Part shown: piece by piece, positions 54,575-63,700 of the stretch
Numbering within the stretch: position 1 is the first letter of the stretch
Layout of the letters: each line of letters starts with the position of its first letter
Program-made: the position numbers and the translations under genes
Source of the DNA: Caballeronia sp. NK8
GTDB taxonomy: Bacteria; Pseudomonadota; Gammaproteobacteria; Burkholderiales; Burkholderiaceae
Reading direction: 5' to 3'
Length of the DNA: 64,000 bases
Assembly (NCBI RefSeq): GCF_018408855.1
Contig: NZ_AP024323.1
Span: forward strand, 1,178,001-1,242,000
Notes under the pieces: model-generated
Told to the model about the DNA's origin: nothing
Databases searched by the model: none
The model's input: the letters and a program-made list of their open reading frames with translations, nothing else

Positions 54575-55519
54575 TTAGTCTTCGCGGTCCTCGACATCGC
54601 GGCGATGCGCGAGCAATGCCATCAGGCGGCGATCGCGCCAGCGGCTGCGTTCCTCGATCCGGTCGCGCGGCAGCACGGCGCGGCGTTCGGCATCGAGCTT
54701 GCCGAGCGTGCCGGCGGGCCAGTCGAACGGCGTGCGTCCTGACGCGATCGCGCGATACGTACCGCTGTAACGCGCCGCATAATCGGCCACGCCGCCGGGC
54801 GCGTTCAAGTCGATGGTTTCGAACGGTCCCATGAACGACCAGCGCATCGCGAGGCCGTCGCGAATCACGGTGTCGAGATCGGCGGCGCTCGCATAGCCTT
54901 GTTCGTAGAGACTCAACGCTTCATCGAGCAGCGCGCCTTGCAGGCGATTGAGCAGAAAGCCCGAAATTTCGCGATTGACGGTCACGGGCTTTTGTCCTGC
55001 CTGTTCGTAGATGACGCGTGCGCGTTTCAGCGCTTGCGGCGACGTCCACGGCGCGCCGCACAACTCGACGAGCGGCACGAGCGAAGGCGGATTCACCGGA
55101 TGCGCGACCAGACACCGCGCGCGGCCCTCGATACCTTCGGTGAACGTCGATGCGGGCAGTCCCGAGGTCGAACTCGCAAGCAGCGCATCGGGCTTCGTCA
55201 GTCGATCCAGTTCGATGAACAACGCGCGCTTGGCGTCCACCACTTCCGCGATGTTCTCCTGAACGAGATCCACATCGGCGACTGCGTCGGCGAGGCTTTC
55301 GCGCGCGCTGATGCGCGCCACGATCGTATCGACGGGTTCGTCGATCAGATGGAACGATGCGAGATCCTGCACGCTTTCGCGGATCGCGGGAATCGCGCCC
55401 GCGAGCATCTCCTTCGAAGCGTCGTGCACGTTCACCGTGAAGCCGCTTCTTGCAAAGACGATCGCCCACGCGCGGCCGATGCGCCCCGAACCGATCACCG
55501 CAATGTTTTTCGCCTGCAT
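54575..55519 (-). CDS. 3-hydroxyacyl-CoA/L-gulonate dehydrogenase-type enzyme (lambda-crystallin family)
   Basis: A 314-residue NAD-dependent dehydrogenase. Rossmann start NIAVIGSGRIGRAWAIVFARSG; catalytic His in LVAHPVNPPSLVPLVEL; then EISGFLLNRLQGALLDEAL. The single C-terminal domain fits the CRYL1 (L-gulonate 3-dehydrogenase) or L-carnitine dehydrogenase branch rather than fatty-acid degradation. It would oxidise a 3-hydroxy acid to a 3-keto acid, the substrate type of the BKACE enzyme in this operon. ATG 55519 follows GAGGACC. Confidence 0.88.
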   Translation of the reverse strand: MQAKNIAVIGSGRIGRAWAIVFARSGFTVNVHDASKEMLAGAIPAIRESVQDLASFHLIDEPVDTIVARISARESLADAVADVDLVQENIAEVVDAKRALFIELDRLTKPDALLASSTSGLPASTFTEGIEGRARCLVAHPVNPPSLVPLVELCGAPWTSPQALKRARVIYEQAGQKPVTVNREISGFLLNRLQGALLDEALSLYEQGYASAADLDTVIRDGLAMRWSFMGPFETIDLNAPGGVADYAARYSGTYRAIASGRTPFDWPAGTLGKLDAERRAVLPRDRIEERSRWRDRRLMALLAHRRDVEDRED

Positions 55520-55545
55520 CTGTGTCTGGTCCTCATTCGAATTGG

Positions 55546-57645
55546 TCAGCTTTTCTTGTCCCGCAACGTGATGACCGCTGCGAGCACGACGAGCCCGTTG
55601 ATGATGTCGCGCACCGCGGGCGGCACGGTGGTTCCTGCGAGCAACGTGCCCAGCGCGGTGAGCAGCAACGCGCCGCCGAACACGCCGAGATAGTGTTCGC
55701 GTCCGCCGGTGATCAGCGCGCCACCGACGACCACCACCGCGATCGACGGCAGCAGATACGGATCGCCCATGCCGAGGAACGCTTGCGAGCTGAAGCCGGC
55801 AAGCAGCAGGCCGACGATCGCCGAGCACAAACCGGAGAGGCAATACACCGCGATCAGCGTCGTGCCGACTCGCACGCCCGACAGCTTCGCCGCGACCGGC
55901 GAATTGCCGACCGCATACACGCGCCGCCCGAACGGCGTGCGATGCAACAGCACCAGCGCGATGACGAGAAACACCGGCACGCTCCACGCCGCGAGCGACA
56001 ACGGCCCGAATCGTTCGTTGGTGAATTGGCTGATGGCCGAGGGCGACCATCCTTGCGGCGAGCCGTTGCAATAGATCAGCGTCAGCCCTTGCAGCAGGCC
56101 GTTCGCCGCGAGCGTGACGACGATCGGCGGCAAGCCGAGCATCACGACGCCCACGCCGTTGAATACTCCAACCAGCAAGCCGACGAGCAGCACCACCGGC
56201 ACGGCCCACGCCGCGGCGCCGTTCACGCCGTGTGTGAGTCCGGTCAACAGGACGCCGGATAGCGTGATGAGCCACGGCATCGAGAGATCGAGACCACCCG
56301 TCAGAATCACCGCGCCCTGCCCCAAACCGAGAATCGCGAGAAACAAGGTCAACGTGAGCAGGCTGCTGTAGAAATTCGCGCTGACGAGCACGCCCGGCCC
56401 ATACACGAAGCCAGTGATGACCACCACCGCGAAGAACAGCAGATATGCCGGCACGACATACTTGACCCATTCGCGATTGCGCTCGATCCAGTCGGCGATG
56501 ACGCGTCCCTTCAGTTCCGTGTTCTCGACCGGGCGAAAATCATCGACTTCGAACGTGACGCGCCGCGCATGGCGATCGTCGCGCGCCCGCGTTCCCGTTC
56601 GCATCGCTTTGAACCACTGCGCCGCGTGACGCGCGCATTCGTGCGCCGCCGATTGCTTGCCGATCGACGAACCGAGCACCGCGAGAATCAGGATCACGGC
56701 CTCGGCGATGGTCGTGAAGAACGCCGACACGTTCAGCACGAGCAGGATGTTCACGGTGATCATCAGCGTCATCGCGGCGAACACGGTGCCGACGCAGCCG
56801 CCTCGCCCGCCGCCGAGCAGTGTGCCGCCGAGCACGACCGCGGTGAACATCGACAGCAGCAAAGGGCGGCCGACGAGCGGATCGGCCGAGCCCGTCTGCG
56901 CCGATACATACAGGCCCGCCGCCGCGTAGAACATGCCCGCGAGTGCGTAAGTCGCGATGCGGTAGCGCGTGACCGGCATGCCGTTCGCATACGCGCCGTC
57001 GGGGTCGCTGCCGAGCGCATACAAGCCCACGCCGAAGCGCGTGCGCTTGATGAACGACCAGATCAGCAACGCCAGGACCAGCAAGCCCGCCGACATCGGC
57101 AGCTTGTCGGGAATGAGATCGGCCGTGAGCAGCGCGCCAAACTGATCGCCTACGCTGCCGCCGGGCTTGTTCTGAATCAGCAGCGTGAGACCTTGCACCA
57201 TGAACATCGTCGCCAGCGTGACGACGATCGATTGCAGGCGAAACCATGCGATCAGCGCGCCATTCACGAGGCCGATGCCACCGCCGATCGCGAGAATCAG
57301 CGCGGCGCCCGCCCATTGCTCGACGGGCGAGCCCTGCACGAAGCGCACCGCGAGCACGTTCGCGAGCGACACGACCGCCGACGCCGACAGATCGAAACCG
57401 CCCGACAGCACGACGATGGTCTGCCCGATCGCCGCGAGCGCGAGTGTCGTCGCACTCGAAATCACCGAGCCGATGTCGTAGAGCCCGACGGGCGTCGCGG
57501 ACAGCGCGACCCATCCGGTGAGCATCGCGAGGAGCGCGCCGATCGCGATGATGAGCCCGCGATGATGATCGATGCGCGCGCCCAATCCCACGCGCGCGCC
57601 CGGCCGCACGACCTCGCTATCGGGCGACGCAACAGCTATCTTCAT
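55546..57645 (-). CDS. Double-length sugar ABC permease (two RbsC-like domains fused)
   Basis: A 699-residue membrane protein. Residues 30-330 and 400-695 are both full ribose-type (CUT2) permease domains of about 300 residues each, with the same order of helices and the motif AIGQTIVVLSGGFDLS in the first, GLGQGAVILTGGLDLSM in the second. A hydrophilic linker of about 60 residues joins them. Normal CUT2 permeases are about 330 residues and form homodimers; here one chain probably builds the whole pore. ATG 57645 follows GAGAGG. Lies between the ATPase and dehydrogenase genes. No frameshift or stop between the halves. Confidence 0.9.
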   Translation of the reverse strand: MKIAVASPDSEVVRPGARVGLGARIDHHRGLIIAIGALLAMLTGWVALSATPVGLYDIGSVISSATTLALAAIGQTIVVLSGGFDLSASAVVSLANVLAVRFVQGSPVEQWAGAALILAIGGGIGLVNGALIAWFRLQSIVVTLATMFMVQGLTLLIQNKPGGSVGDQFGALLTADLIPDKLPMSAGLLVLALLIWSFIKRTRFGVGLYALGSDPDGAYANGMPVTRYRIATYALAGMFYAAAGLYVSAQTGSADPLVGRPLLLSMFTAVVLGGTLLGGGRGGCVGTVFAAMTLMITVNILLVLNVSAFFTTIAEAVILILAVLGSSIGKQSAAHECARHAAQWFKAMRTGTRARDDRHARRVTFEVDDFRPVENTELKGRVIADWIERNREWVKYVVPAYLLFFAVVVITGFVYGPGVLVSANFYSSLLTLTLFLAILGLGQGAVILTGGLDLSMPWLITLSGVLLTGLTHGVNGAAAWAVPVVLLVGLLVGVFNGVGVVMLGLPPIVVTLAANGLLQGLTLIYCNGSPQGWSPSAISQFTNERFGPLSLAAWSVPVFLVIALVLLHRTPFGRRVYAVGNSPVAAKLSGVRVGTTLIAVYCLSGLCSAIVGLLLAGFSSQAFLGMGDPYLLPSIAVVVVGGALITGGREHYLGVFGGALLLTALGTLLAGTTVPPAVRDIINGLVVLAAVITLRDKKS

Positions 57646-57655
57646 GAGCAACCTC

Positions 57656-59173
57656 TCAACTGGAAAGCATCTTGCGCATCACGTTCTCTTCGGTCAGCGC
57701 ATCGCCGCTCAGTTCACCGACATTGCGCCCGCGATACATCACCGAAACGCGGTCGCATACGTTGACGAGTTCGGGCACATCGGTCGAATAGAACAGCACG
57801 GCGCCGCCCGCCGCCGCGAACGCGCGCATCAGCACGAAGATCTGGTGCTTGGTGCCGACGTCGATGCCGCGCGTCGGATCGAACATGAGCCACACGCGGC
57901 TTTGCGTGAGCAGCCATTTGGCCATCGCGATCTTCTGCTGATTGCCGCCCGAGAACGAGAGGCACGGCTTGTAGAGCGCGCGCGGATTCACTTCCATCTG
58001 CGCGAGCGAGCGGCGTATCGCGGCCTGCTCCCGCTTGCGGTCGATGAGGCCGAAGCGCGCATAGCGCCCGATCACCGGCAGCGACACGTTCTCGCCGCCG
58101 GGCAAGCGCAGGAACAGCCCTTCGGTCTTGCGGTCCTCCGGCAGGAAGCTCGTCGATACGCCGGCCTTCAGCGAATCCGCTGTGCAGGTGAGCGTGACCG
58201 GCTTGCCATCGATACGTATCTCGCCATCGTCGATATAAGTCGCGCCGAACAGGGCCTCGAACAGCTCGCGCTGACCCATGCCCTGCAGCGCCGCGATGCC
58301 GTGCACTTCGCCGGGCTTCACGGCGAGATCGAAATCGGTCACGACGCCATCGACGCGAACATTGCGCGTCTCGATCGCGGGCGTCGCGTCGAGCTTCACT
58401 GAAGCGACTTTCGGCGGATACTTCGCCTCCATCGAGCGGCCGATGACGAGGCGGATCACTTCGTCGTCGGAGATATCGGCGGCGTCGAACGCGCCCACGT
58501 CGCGGCCATTGCGATACACCGTGAGGCTGTCGCAGAACTCACGCACTTCCTGCATGCGATGCGAGATGAACACGAAGGTCACGCCGCTCGCCTTCATTTC
58601 GTCGATGCGCCTCGAAAGCCACGCGACATCGCGGCCCGACAGCGCGGAAGTCGGTTCGTCGAGCAGCAACACTTGCGGAGCGCGCACGATCGCCTTCGCA
58701 ATTTCGATCTTCTGCCGCACCGGCAAGGACAGATCGCGGATATATGCGCCCGGGCGCACGTCGGACAGTTCGAGTCTGTCGAGCCATTCCGCCGCCTGCC
58801 GCTGCGCGTCGCGCTTTTTGATGCGCCCGAGAAAACCCGTCGGCTCGTACGACATCAACAGGTTCTGCGCAACCGTGAGATCGCGCACGAGCGTCATCTC
58901 CTGAAACGCCGTCTGCACACCCGCGCGATGTGCGTCTTTCGGGCTTTTCATCGTCACGTCGCGGCCCAATACGCGGATGCTGCCCGCATCGGGCTGCATC
59001 AATCCCGATAGCAGCTTGACCGTGGTGGACTTGCCCGCGCCGTTCTCGCCGAGCAGCGCATGCACCGCGCCGCGTTTCACCGAGAACGACGCGCCATCGA
59101 GCGCGACGGTCGCGCCGAAGCGCTTCGTCACCTTCGACAGATCGATCGCCAATGATGCGTCGTTCATCGTCAT
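57656..59173 (-). CDS. CUT2 sugar ABC transporter ATP-binding protein (double NBD)
   Basis: A 505-residue protein with two nucleotide-binding domains. First: LLGENGAGKSTTVKLL, Walker B LLLDEPTSALSGRD, but its signature reads LSLPVRQK instead of LSGGxRQ. Second: signature SFSGGNQQKIAMAKWL good, Walker B WLMFDPTRGIDVGTK lacks the usual DE. Asymmetric sites are common in this family. It energises the fused permease next to it. ATG 59173 follows GAGG; ATG 59167 is also possible. Confidence 0.92.
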   Translation of the reverse strand: MTMNDASLAIDLSKVTKRFGATVALDGASFSVKRGAVHALLGENGAGKSTTVKLLSGLMQPDAGSIRVLGRDVTMKSPKDAHRAGVQTAFQEMTLVRDLTVAQNLLMSYEPTGFLGRIKKRDAQRQAAEWLDRLELSDVRPGAYIRDLSLPVRQKIEIAKAIVRAPQVLLLDEPTSALSGRDVAWLSRRIDEMKASGVTFVFISHRMQEVREFCDSLTVYRNGRDVGAFDAADISDDEVIRLVIGRSMEAKYPPKVASVKLDATPAIETRNVRVDGVVTDFDLAVKPGEVHGIAALQGMGQRELFEALFGATYIDDGEIRIDGKPVTLTCTADSLKAGVSTSFLPEDRKTEGLFLRLPGGENVSLPVIGRYARFGLIDRKREQAAIRRSLAQMEVNPRALYKPCLSFSGGNQQKIAMAKWLLTQSRVWLMFDPTRGIDVGTKHQIFVLMRAFAAAGGAVLFYSTDVPELVNVCDRVSVMYRGRNVGELSGDALTEENVMRKMLSS

Positions 59174-59182
59174 GCCTCGACC

Positions 59183-60310
59183 TCAGTCCTGATTACCCGT
59201 CAGGGCCGCGTTGAAGCCCACTTCCTTCGTATCTTCCGAGTAGATGTCCGCGAACCAGCCCGGCGGCACCTTGTCCGGCGGGAACGCGGTGCAGCCCGCC
59301 TTCAGCTCGTCGATGCTGCCGGTCTTGCAGAGCTTCGATTCCGAGGTCAGCACGAGCGGCAGCTTGAGCGTCACGCGCGCGGGGAAGTCGCCGCCGTCGA
59401 GTTTCTTCACGGCCATCTTGAGCGCCATCGCGCCGGAATAGGGCGGCGCGCCGTACGAGATCGAGCGATAGCCGATCGAGCGATACCCGCCCTGCCCCTT
59501 CACCTCGCCCGGCGGCAGCATCTGCACGCGATGCCCGTTCGACGATTCGCCCGCGCACGGCTTGATCTTGTCGTCGGCGATGCCCGCTTCGAGTTGCATC
59601 GACGCCGCCGTGAAGCAGCCCACCTGCATCCACAGGCCGTCGATCTTGTCCCAGCTGTTGGTAGCGAGAATCTTCGAGAGCTCGGTCTTCGCGGTCGCCT
59701 GGCTCCACATGCCCGTGCCTTCCGCCACGATCTTGATGCCCGGAAACTTCGCGAACACGGCCTTCGCCGCCTCGGTGCGCGCGCGGTCCACGGACGTGCC
59801 CGGCACGCCCGTGATCATCACGACATTGCCCTTGCCGTTGATGGTTTTCGCGAGCCATTCGGCGGTGACGGTGCCGGCCTGATGCTGGTCGATCGTCACG
59901 TTGTGCGCGCACGGCTCGGTCACTTCGCCGTCATACGCCGCAACGACGACACCCTTCGAGCACGCGTTCTTGATCGCGCGATTGAGCGCCGTCGGCGAGA
60001 TCGGATAGATGACGATGGCCTTCGCGCCCGCCTGCACCATCGAGTTGATCTGCTGAATCTGCTTCTGCGCGTCGGTGCCGGCGACCTGCACTTCGAGGTC
60101 GACCTTGTCCTTCAGGGCGGGCGTGTTGGCCATCGCCTTGACCATGTTCGCGGCTTCCGTCTGCCAGTCGTTGCCGACATAGCTCATCGACAAGAAGATC
60201 TTGTACTTGCCGGCCGCGTGCGCCTGCCCCGACACGGCGAGCGCCGCCGCGAACGCGAGGCCGAGCGCGGCCCGTCCCGCATGACGAATCGACTGCGTCA
60301 ATGCTTTCAT
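59183..60310 (-). CDS. CUT2 sugar-binding periplasmic protein
   Basis: A 375-residue binding protein. Signal peptide to QAHA; mature start KYKIFLSMSYVGNDWQTEAANM; type 1 periplasmic fold (IVIYPISPTALNRAIKNACSKGVVVAAYDGE). The bound sugar is unknown, but the partner genes suggest a polyol, sugar lactone or sugar acid. A 15-base near-perfect tandem repeat at 59459-59488 gives GYRSIGYRSIS. ATG 60310 follows GGAGGA. The start is clear, and an upstream in-frame extension is not coding. Confidence 0.92.
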   Translation of the reverse strand: MKALTQSIRHAGRAALGLAFAAALAVSGQAHAAGKYKIFLSMSYVGNDWQTEAANMVKAMANTPALKDKVDLEVQVAGTDAQKQIQQINSMVQAGAKAIVIYPISPTALNRAIKNACSKGVVVAAYDGEVTEPCAHNVTIDQHQAGTVTAEWLAKTINGKGNVVMITGVPGTSVDRARTEAAKAVFAKFPGIKIVAEGTGMWSQATAKTELSKILATNSWDKIDGLWMQVGCFTAASMQLEAGIADDKIKPCAGESSNGHRVQMLPPGEVKGQGGYRSIGYRSISYGAPPYSGAMALKMAVKKLDGGDFPARVTLKLPLVLTSESKLCKTGSIDELKAGCTAFPPDKVPPGWFADIYSEDTKEVGFNAALTGNQD

Positions 60311-60350
60311 GTCTTCCTCCGGTCTTCGTATGGTTATGAAGCGGGCGCTG

Positions 60351-61124
60351 CTAGCTTCGAACGTGCGGCAGACGCGCACTTGCGGGCAACGCGATACCCG
60401 CGCTGCCGGGCACGACGTTCGGGTCGTGTCCGGGTATGACGAAATCGGCGATCTGGCGGATACGCGACAGCGAGCCGATCTCCGCGAGCGTTTCATGCAC
60501 GATGCCCACCGGCACGAGATCGACGATGTTCTCCATGCAGTTCGCGCAATCACCCGCGATCAGCACGACGCCTTCTTCCGTATCGACCGCGACGGATTGA
60601 TGCCCCGGCGTATGACCCGGCGTCGGCACGACGCGCACGCCGGGCACGATATCGGTCAGGCCGTTGACGAACTGCCAGCGGAAATACGCGAGCGGCTCGC
60701 GCCCGATCAGGAACTCCTGGTAGTACGTGGCCTGAGTCGGCAGCGGATGACCCGCGTATTCCCACTCCGCCGCCTGCACGATGAAGCGCGCATTCTTGAA
60801 GAGCGTATTGCCGCCGGAATGGTCGTAATGCAGATGCGTGTTGATGACGATATCCACTTCGTCCGCGCTCCAGCCGACGTATTCCTTCAGCGCGCGTTCG
60901 AGCTTTTCTTCCGGCGCCTGATCGCACGGGCACACGAAGCTGGAGACCCAGCCCGGATCGTGGATGCCCGTATCGACGACGATCTTCTTCTGCGCGCCGA
61001 CGATCGCCGTCGACCACACCGGCACTTTCATCTGCTGTCCGAAGTAGCGGCCATACACCTGCGACGAGCGATCGACGGTGAGCCAGCCCGTCGGCATCGC
61101 GACTACTTTGAGCCTGGCGTTCAC
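60351..61124 (-). CDS. Metallo-beta-lactamase-fold lactonase (AHL lactonase-like)
   Basis: A 257-residue zinc hydrolase. Ligands: HLHYDHSGG near residue 97, PTPGHTPGHQS near 165, AGDCANC and IPGHDPNVV. The short SYxFGQ-type start and the HxHxDH motif match N-acyl-homoserine lactone lactonases (AiiA/AttM). In this operon a sugar lactone is a more likely substrate, but quorum quenching cannot be ruled out. Start codon is GTG (61124) with GGAGGG 4 bases upstream. It lies between the binding protein and BKACE genes. Confidence 0.88.
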   Translation of the reverse strand: MNARLKVVAMPTGWLTVDRSSQVYGRYFGQQMKVPVWSTAIVGAQKKIVVDTGIHDPGWVSSFVCPCDQAPEEKLERALKEYVGWSADEVDIVINTHLHYDHSGGNTLFKNARFIVQAAEWEYAGHPLPTQATYYQEFLIGREPLAYFRWQFVNGLTDIVPGVRVVPTPGHTPGHQSVAVDTEEGVVLIAGDCANCMENIVDLVPVGIVHETLAEIGSLSRIRQIADFVIPGHDPNVVPGSAGIALPASARLPHVRS

Positions 61125-61137
61125 GATGCCCTCCGTC

Positions 61138-62070
61138 TCAGAAGTTGGTGTCGCTCGCGCCTTTCAGCTTGAGCATCTCGCGCGCTTCGGCGGGCGTCGC
61201 GATATCGAGCGACAGCCCTTCGATCACCTGCCGGATCTTCTTCACCTGCGCCGCGCTCGATTCGGCCAGCTTGCCCGGTTCGATCCACAGCGAGTCCTCG
61301 AGACCGACGCGCACATTCGATCCCTGCGCGACGCCGATCGAACCGAGCGGGATCTGATGACGCCCCGCGCCAAGTATCGACCACACGTAGTCGCTGCCGA
61401 AGAGACGATCCGCCGTGCGCTTCATATGCGCGAGGTCTTCGGGATGCGGTCCGATGCCGCCCAGCAAACCGAACACGCTCTGCACGAAGAACGGCGGCTT
61501 GACGAGCCCGCGATCGACGAAGTGCGCGAGGTTGTACAAATGCGAGATGTCGTAGCATTCGTGCTCGAAACGCGTGCCGTTGTCGCTGCACGAAGTGAGG
61601 ATGTATTCGATATCCGCGAACGTGTTCTTGAACACCAGATCGCGGCTATTCTCCAGATGCTTGCGCTCCCACTCGTACTTCAAGTCCTTGAAGCGCTCCA
61701 GCATCGGATAGAGGCCGAAGTTCATCGAGCCCATGTTGAGCGATGCGACTTCCGGCTTGAAGTGATGCGCCGGCTTCAGACGCTCCGCTACCGTCATGTG
61801 CGGACTGCCGCCCGTCGTGATGTTGATGACCGCATCGGTATTGGCCTTGATGCGCGGCAGGAATTCCTGAAACACGGCGGGGTCCTGGGTCGGATGGCCG
61901 TCGTTGGGATCGCGTGCGTGCAGATGCAGAATCGCGGCGCCTTCCTGCGCCGCAGCGAGCGCCGCATCGCCGATCTGCTGCGGCGTCAGCGGCAGATACG
62001 GCGACATCGAAGGCGTATGGATCGCCCCGGTCGGCGCGCATGTGATGATGACCTTGCGTTTCGTTGCCAT
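61138..62070 (-). CDS. Beta-keto acid cleavage enzyme (BKACE, DUF849)
   Basis: A 310-residue zinc enzyme: TCAPTGAIHTPSMSPYLPLTP, then the His-x-His metal motif LHLHARDP, and SLNMGSMNFG. BKACE enzymes react a 3-keto acid with acetyl-CoA, giving acetoacetate and an acyl-CoA; 3-keto-5-aminohexanoate and dehydrocarnitine are known substrates. Here the keto acid is probably made by the 3-hydroxyacid dehydrogenase of the same operon. GAGGATC lies before ATG 62070. Position of the final C-terminal residues (KGASDTNF) is typical. Confidence 0.92.
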   Translation of the reverse strand: MATKRKVIITCAPTGAIHTPSMSPYLPLTPQQIGDAALAAAQEGAAILHLHARDPNDGHPTQDPAVFQEFLPRIKANTDAVINITTGGSPHMTVAERLKPAHHFKPEVASLNMGSMNFGLYPMLERFKDLKYEWERKHLENSRDLVFKNTFADIEYILTSCSDNGTRFEHECYDISHLYNLAHFVDRGLVKPPFFVQSVFGLLGGIGPHPEDLAHMKRTADRLFGSDYVWSILGAGRHQIPLGSIGVAQGSNVRVGLEDSLWIEPGKLAESSAAQVKKIRQVIEGLSLDIATPAEAREMLKLKGASDTNF

Positions 62071-62085
62071 GTGATCCTCGTTGTT

Positions 62086-62892
62086 TTAAAGGACTTCCAC
62101 GTTGCCGCAGACCGAGATCGCCTGTCCCGAGATGCCGCTGCCCGCGGGCGAGCACAGAAAGAGCGCGGTGGCCGCGACTTCCTCGGGCGTCGTCATGCGG
62201 CGCAGCGAAACCTTCTCGAGATACTGCTTCTCCATCTCTTCATAGGAGAGGTTCAGTTGCTTCGCGCGCGCGGCGATCACGCGTTCGATGCGCGGCCCTT
62301 TCACGATGCCCGGCTGAATCGCATTGACGCGGATATTCGACGGCCCCAGTTCGATCGCGAGGCTCTTGGTCATGCCGACGACCGCCCACTTCGTCGCCGC
62401 ATAGGGCGTGCGAAACGCGTAGCCGAGCCGTCCCGCCACCGATGACAACGCGATGATCGTCCCGCCACCGTGCGCCTCGCGCAGAAGCGGCACTGCGCGG
62501 CGCGCGAAATAGAACTGCGCATTCAGATTCACGTCGACGGTCTGCTCCCACTCGTTCACGTCGATCTCGTCGATGCCACCGGTCGGCCCCGCGATGCCCG
62601 CGTTGTTCACGAGCACATCGAGTCCGCCGAGTTCGTTCTGCACGTCGAGGAACACGCGCTCGACCGCATCCTTGTCCGACACATCCGCGAGCGTCGAAGT
62701 AATCGCATTGCACTCCGCGCTCGCTTCGGCTTGCGCCAGCGCATCGATCGCGTCGGGGCTCGCATCGCAGACGTGCACGCGCGCCCCCGCATCGACGAAC
62801 GCGCGCGCGATCACGAGCCCGATGCCCGACGCGCCGCCCGTCACGAGCACGCGCAAGCCCGCGTGCGGTTTCAGCATCTGAAGAACCGTCAT
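62086..62892 (-). CDS. SDR family oxidoreductase
   Basis: A 268-residue classical SDR: VTGGASGIG, VNNAGIAGP, catalytic YAATKWAVVG. First enzyme gene after the regulator, so it may catalyse the first oxidation of the imported compound. AAGGAG precedes ATG 62892. The substrate is unknown; the C-terminal GISGQAISVCGNVEVL is normal for the family. Confidence 0.9.
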   Translation of the reverse strand: MTVLQMLKPHAGLRVLVTGGASGIGLVIARAFVDAGARVHVCDASPDAIDALAQAEASAECNAITSTLADVSDKDAVERVFLDVQNELGGLDVLVNNAGIAGPTGGIDEIDVNEWEQTVDVNLNAQFYFARRAVPLLREAHGGGTIIALSSVAGRLGYAFRTPYAATKWAVVGMTKSLAIELGPSNIRVNAIQPGIVKGPRIERVIAARAKQLNLSYEEMEKQYLEKVSLRRMTTPEEVAATALFLCSPAGSGISGQAISVCGNVEVL

Positions 62893-62939
62893 GCCTGTCT
62901 CCTTTTCTTGTTGTCGTTGCCGTGCTACTCAGGTACGAC

Positions 62940-63650
62940 TCAGGCGCTTGCTTCGTTCGACATGTCGCCGTTTTGCAGGCGCTCCTGCAGATCGGCGGCC
63001 GCATCGCCAATATCTTCTTCAATGCCGGCGCGCGCGCCTTCTCCGTCGCCTTTCCAGAGCGCTTCGACGATATGGCGATGCGCGGCCATCGAACGGCGCA
63101 TATGGGGAATGTCGGGTGCGACGAGATTCAGGAACGGGCCGATTCGCATCCAGAGGTTCTGGATCGTCGAGAGCGTCAGATCGCTCGCGCCGTGCGTATA
63201 AATGGCGATATGGAATTCGAAGTTGCTGCGCAGATACGCGGGTACGTCGCCCGCTTCGACATGCGCGTCCATCGTGTCGAAGATCGCCTGCAAGGCTTCG
63301 AGATGCGCGCGCGTCATGCGCGATGCCGCGCGCTTCGCAACCGCCCCTTCCAGTGCGATGCGCACGTCGCGCAGTTCGTCGAGCAGGTCGAGCGTCATCG
63401 GCGGCACCATCAACGCGCGGCCGGGGCCGTCGATCAATGCGCCTTCCGCCTGCAGGCGCGTGAGCGCGGCGCGCACCGGCATGGTCGAAGAGCCGACTGC
63501 CTCCGCGACACTGCGCAGGCTCAGCAACTGTCCGGGCGCAAAGCGGCCCGTCATGATCGCCTGCCGGAGCTGCGCGTGGACGCGGCCGGCCATCGTTTCG
63601 CGTGCAACTAATTCGAGCGCGGGTAAGTCCGTCGTCGAGCGTGTCGCCAC
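62940..63650 (-). CDS. GntR family transcriptional regulator, FCD domain
   Basis: A 236-residue regulator with N-terminal winged helix (LSLRSVAEAVGSSTMPVRAALTRLQAEGAL, residues 43-72) and C-terminal FCD domain with metal-binding His/Asp pattern (NFEFHIAIY ... AAHRHIVEAL). It probably represses the catabolic operon until the substrate or an intermediate binds. GTG start at 63650 with GGAGG 6 bases upstream. A perfect palindrome TGTGATCACA lies about 50 bases upstream. Confidence 0.92.
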   Translation of the reverse strand: MATRSTTDLPALELVARETMAGRVHAQLRQAIMTGRFAPGQLLSLRSVAEAVGSSTMPVRAALTRLQAEGALIDGPGRALMVPPMTLDLLDELRDVRIALEGAVAKRAASRMTRAHLEALQAIFDTMDAHVEAGDVPAYLRSNFEFHIAIYTHGASDLTLSTIQNLWMRIGPFLNLVAPDIPHMRRSMAAHRHIVEALWKGDGEGARAGIEEDIGDAAADLQERLQNGDMSNEASA

Positions 63651-63700
63651 TCTCTGCCTCCGTTCTTTCGTTCGGCTGCTGCGATGCGTTTTATGTGACC

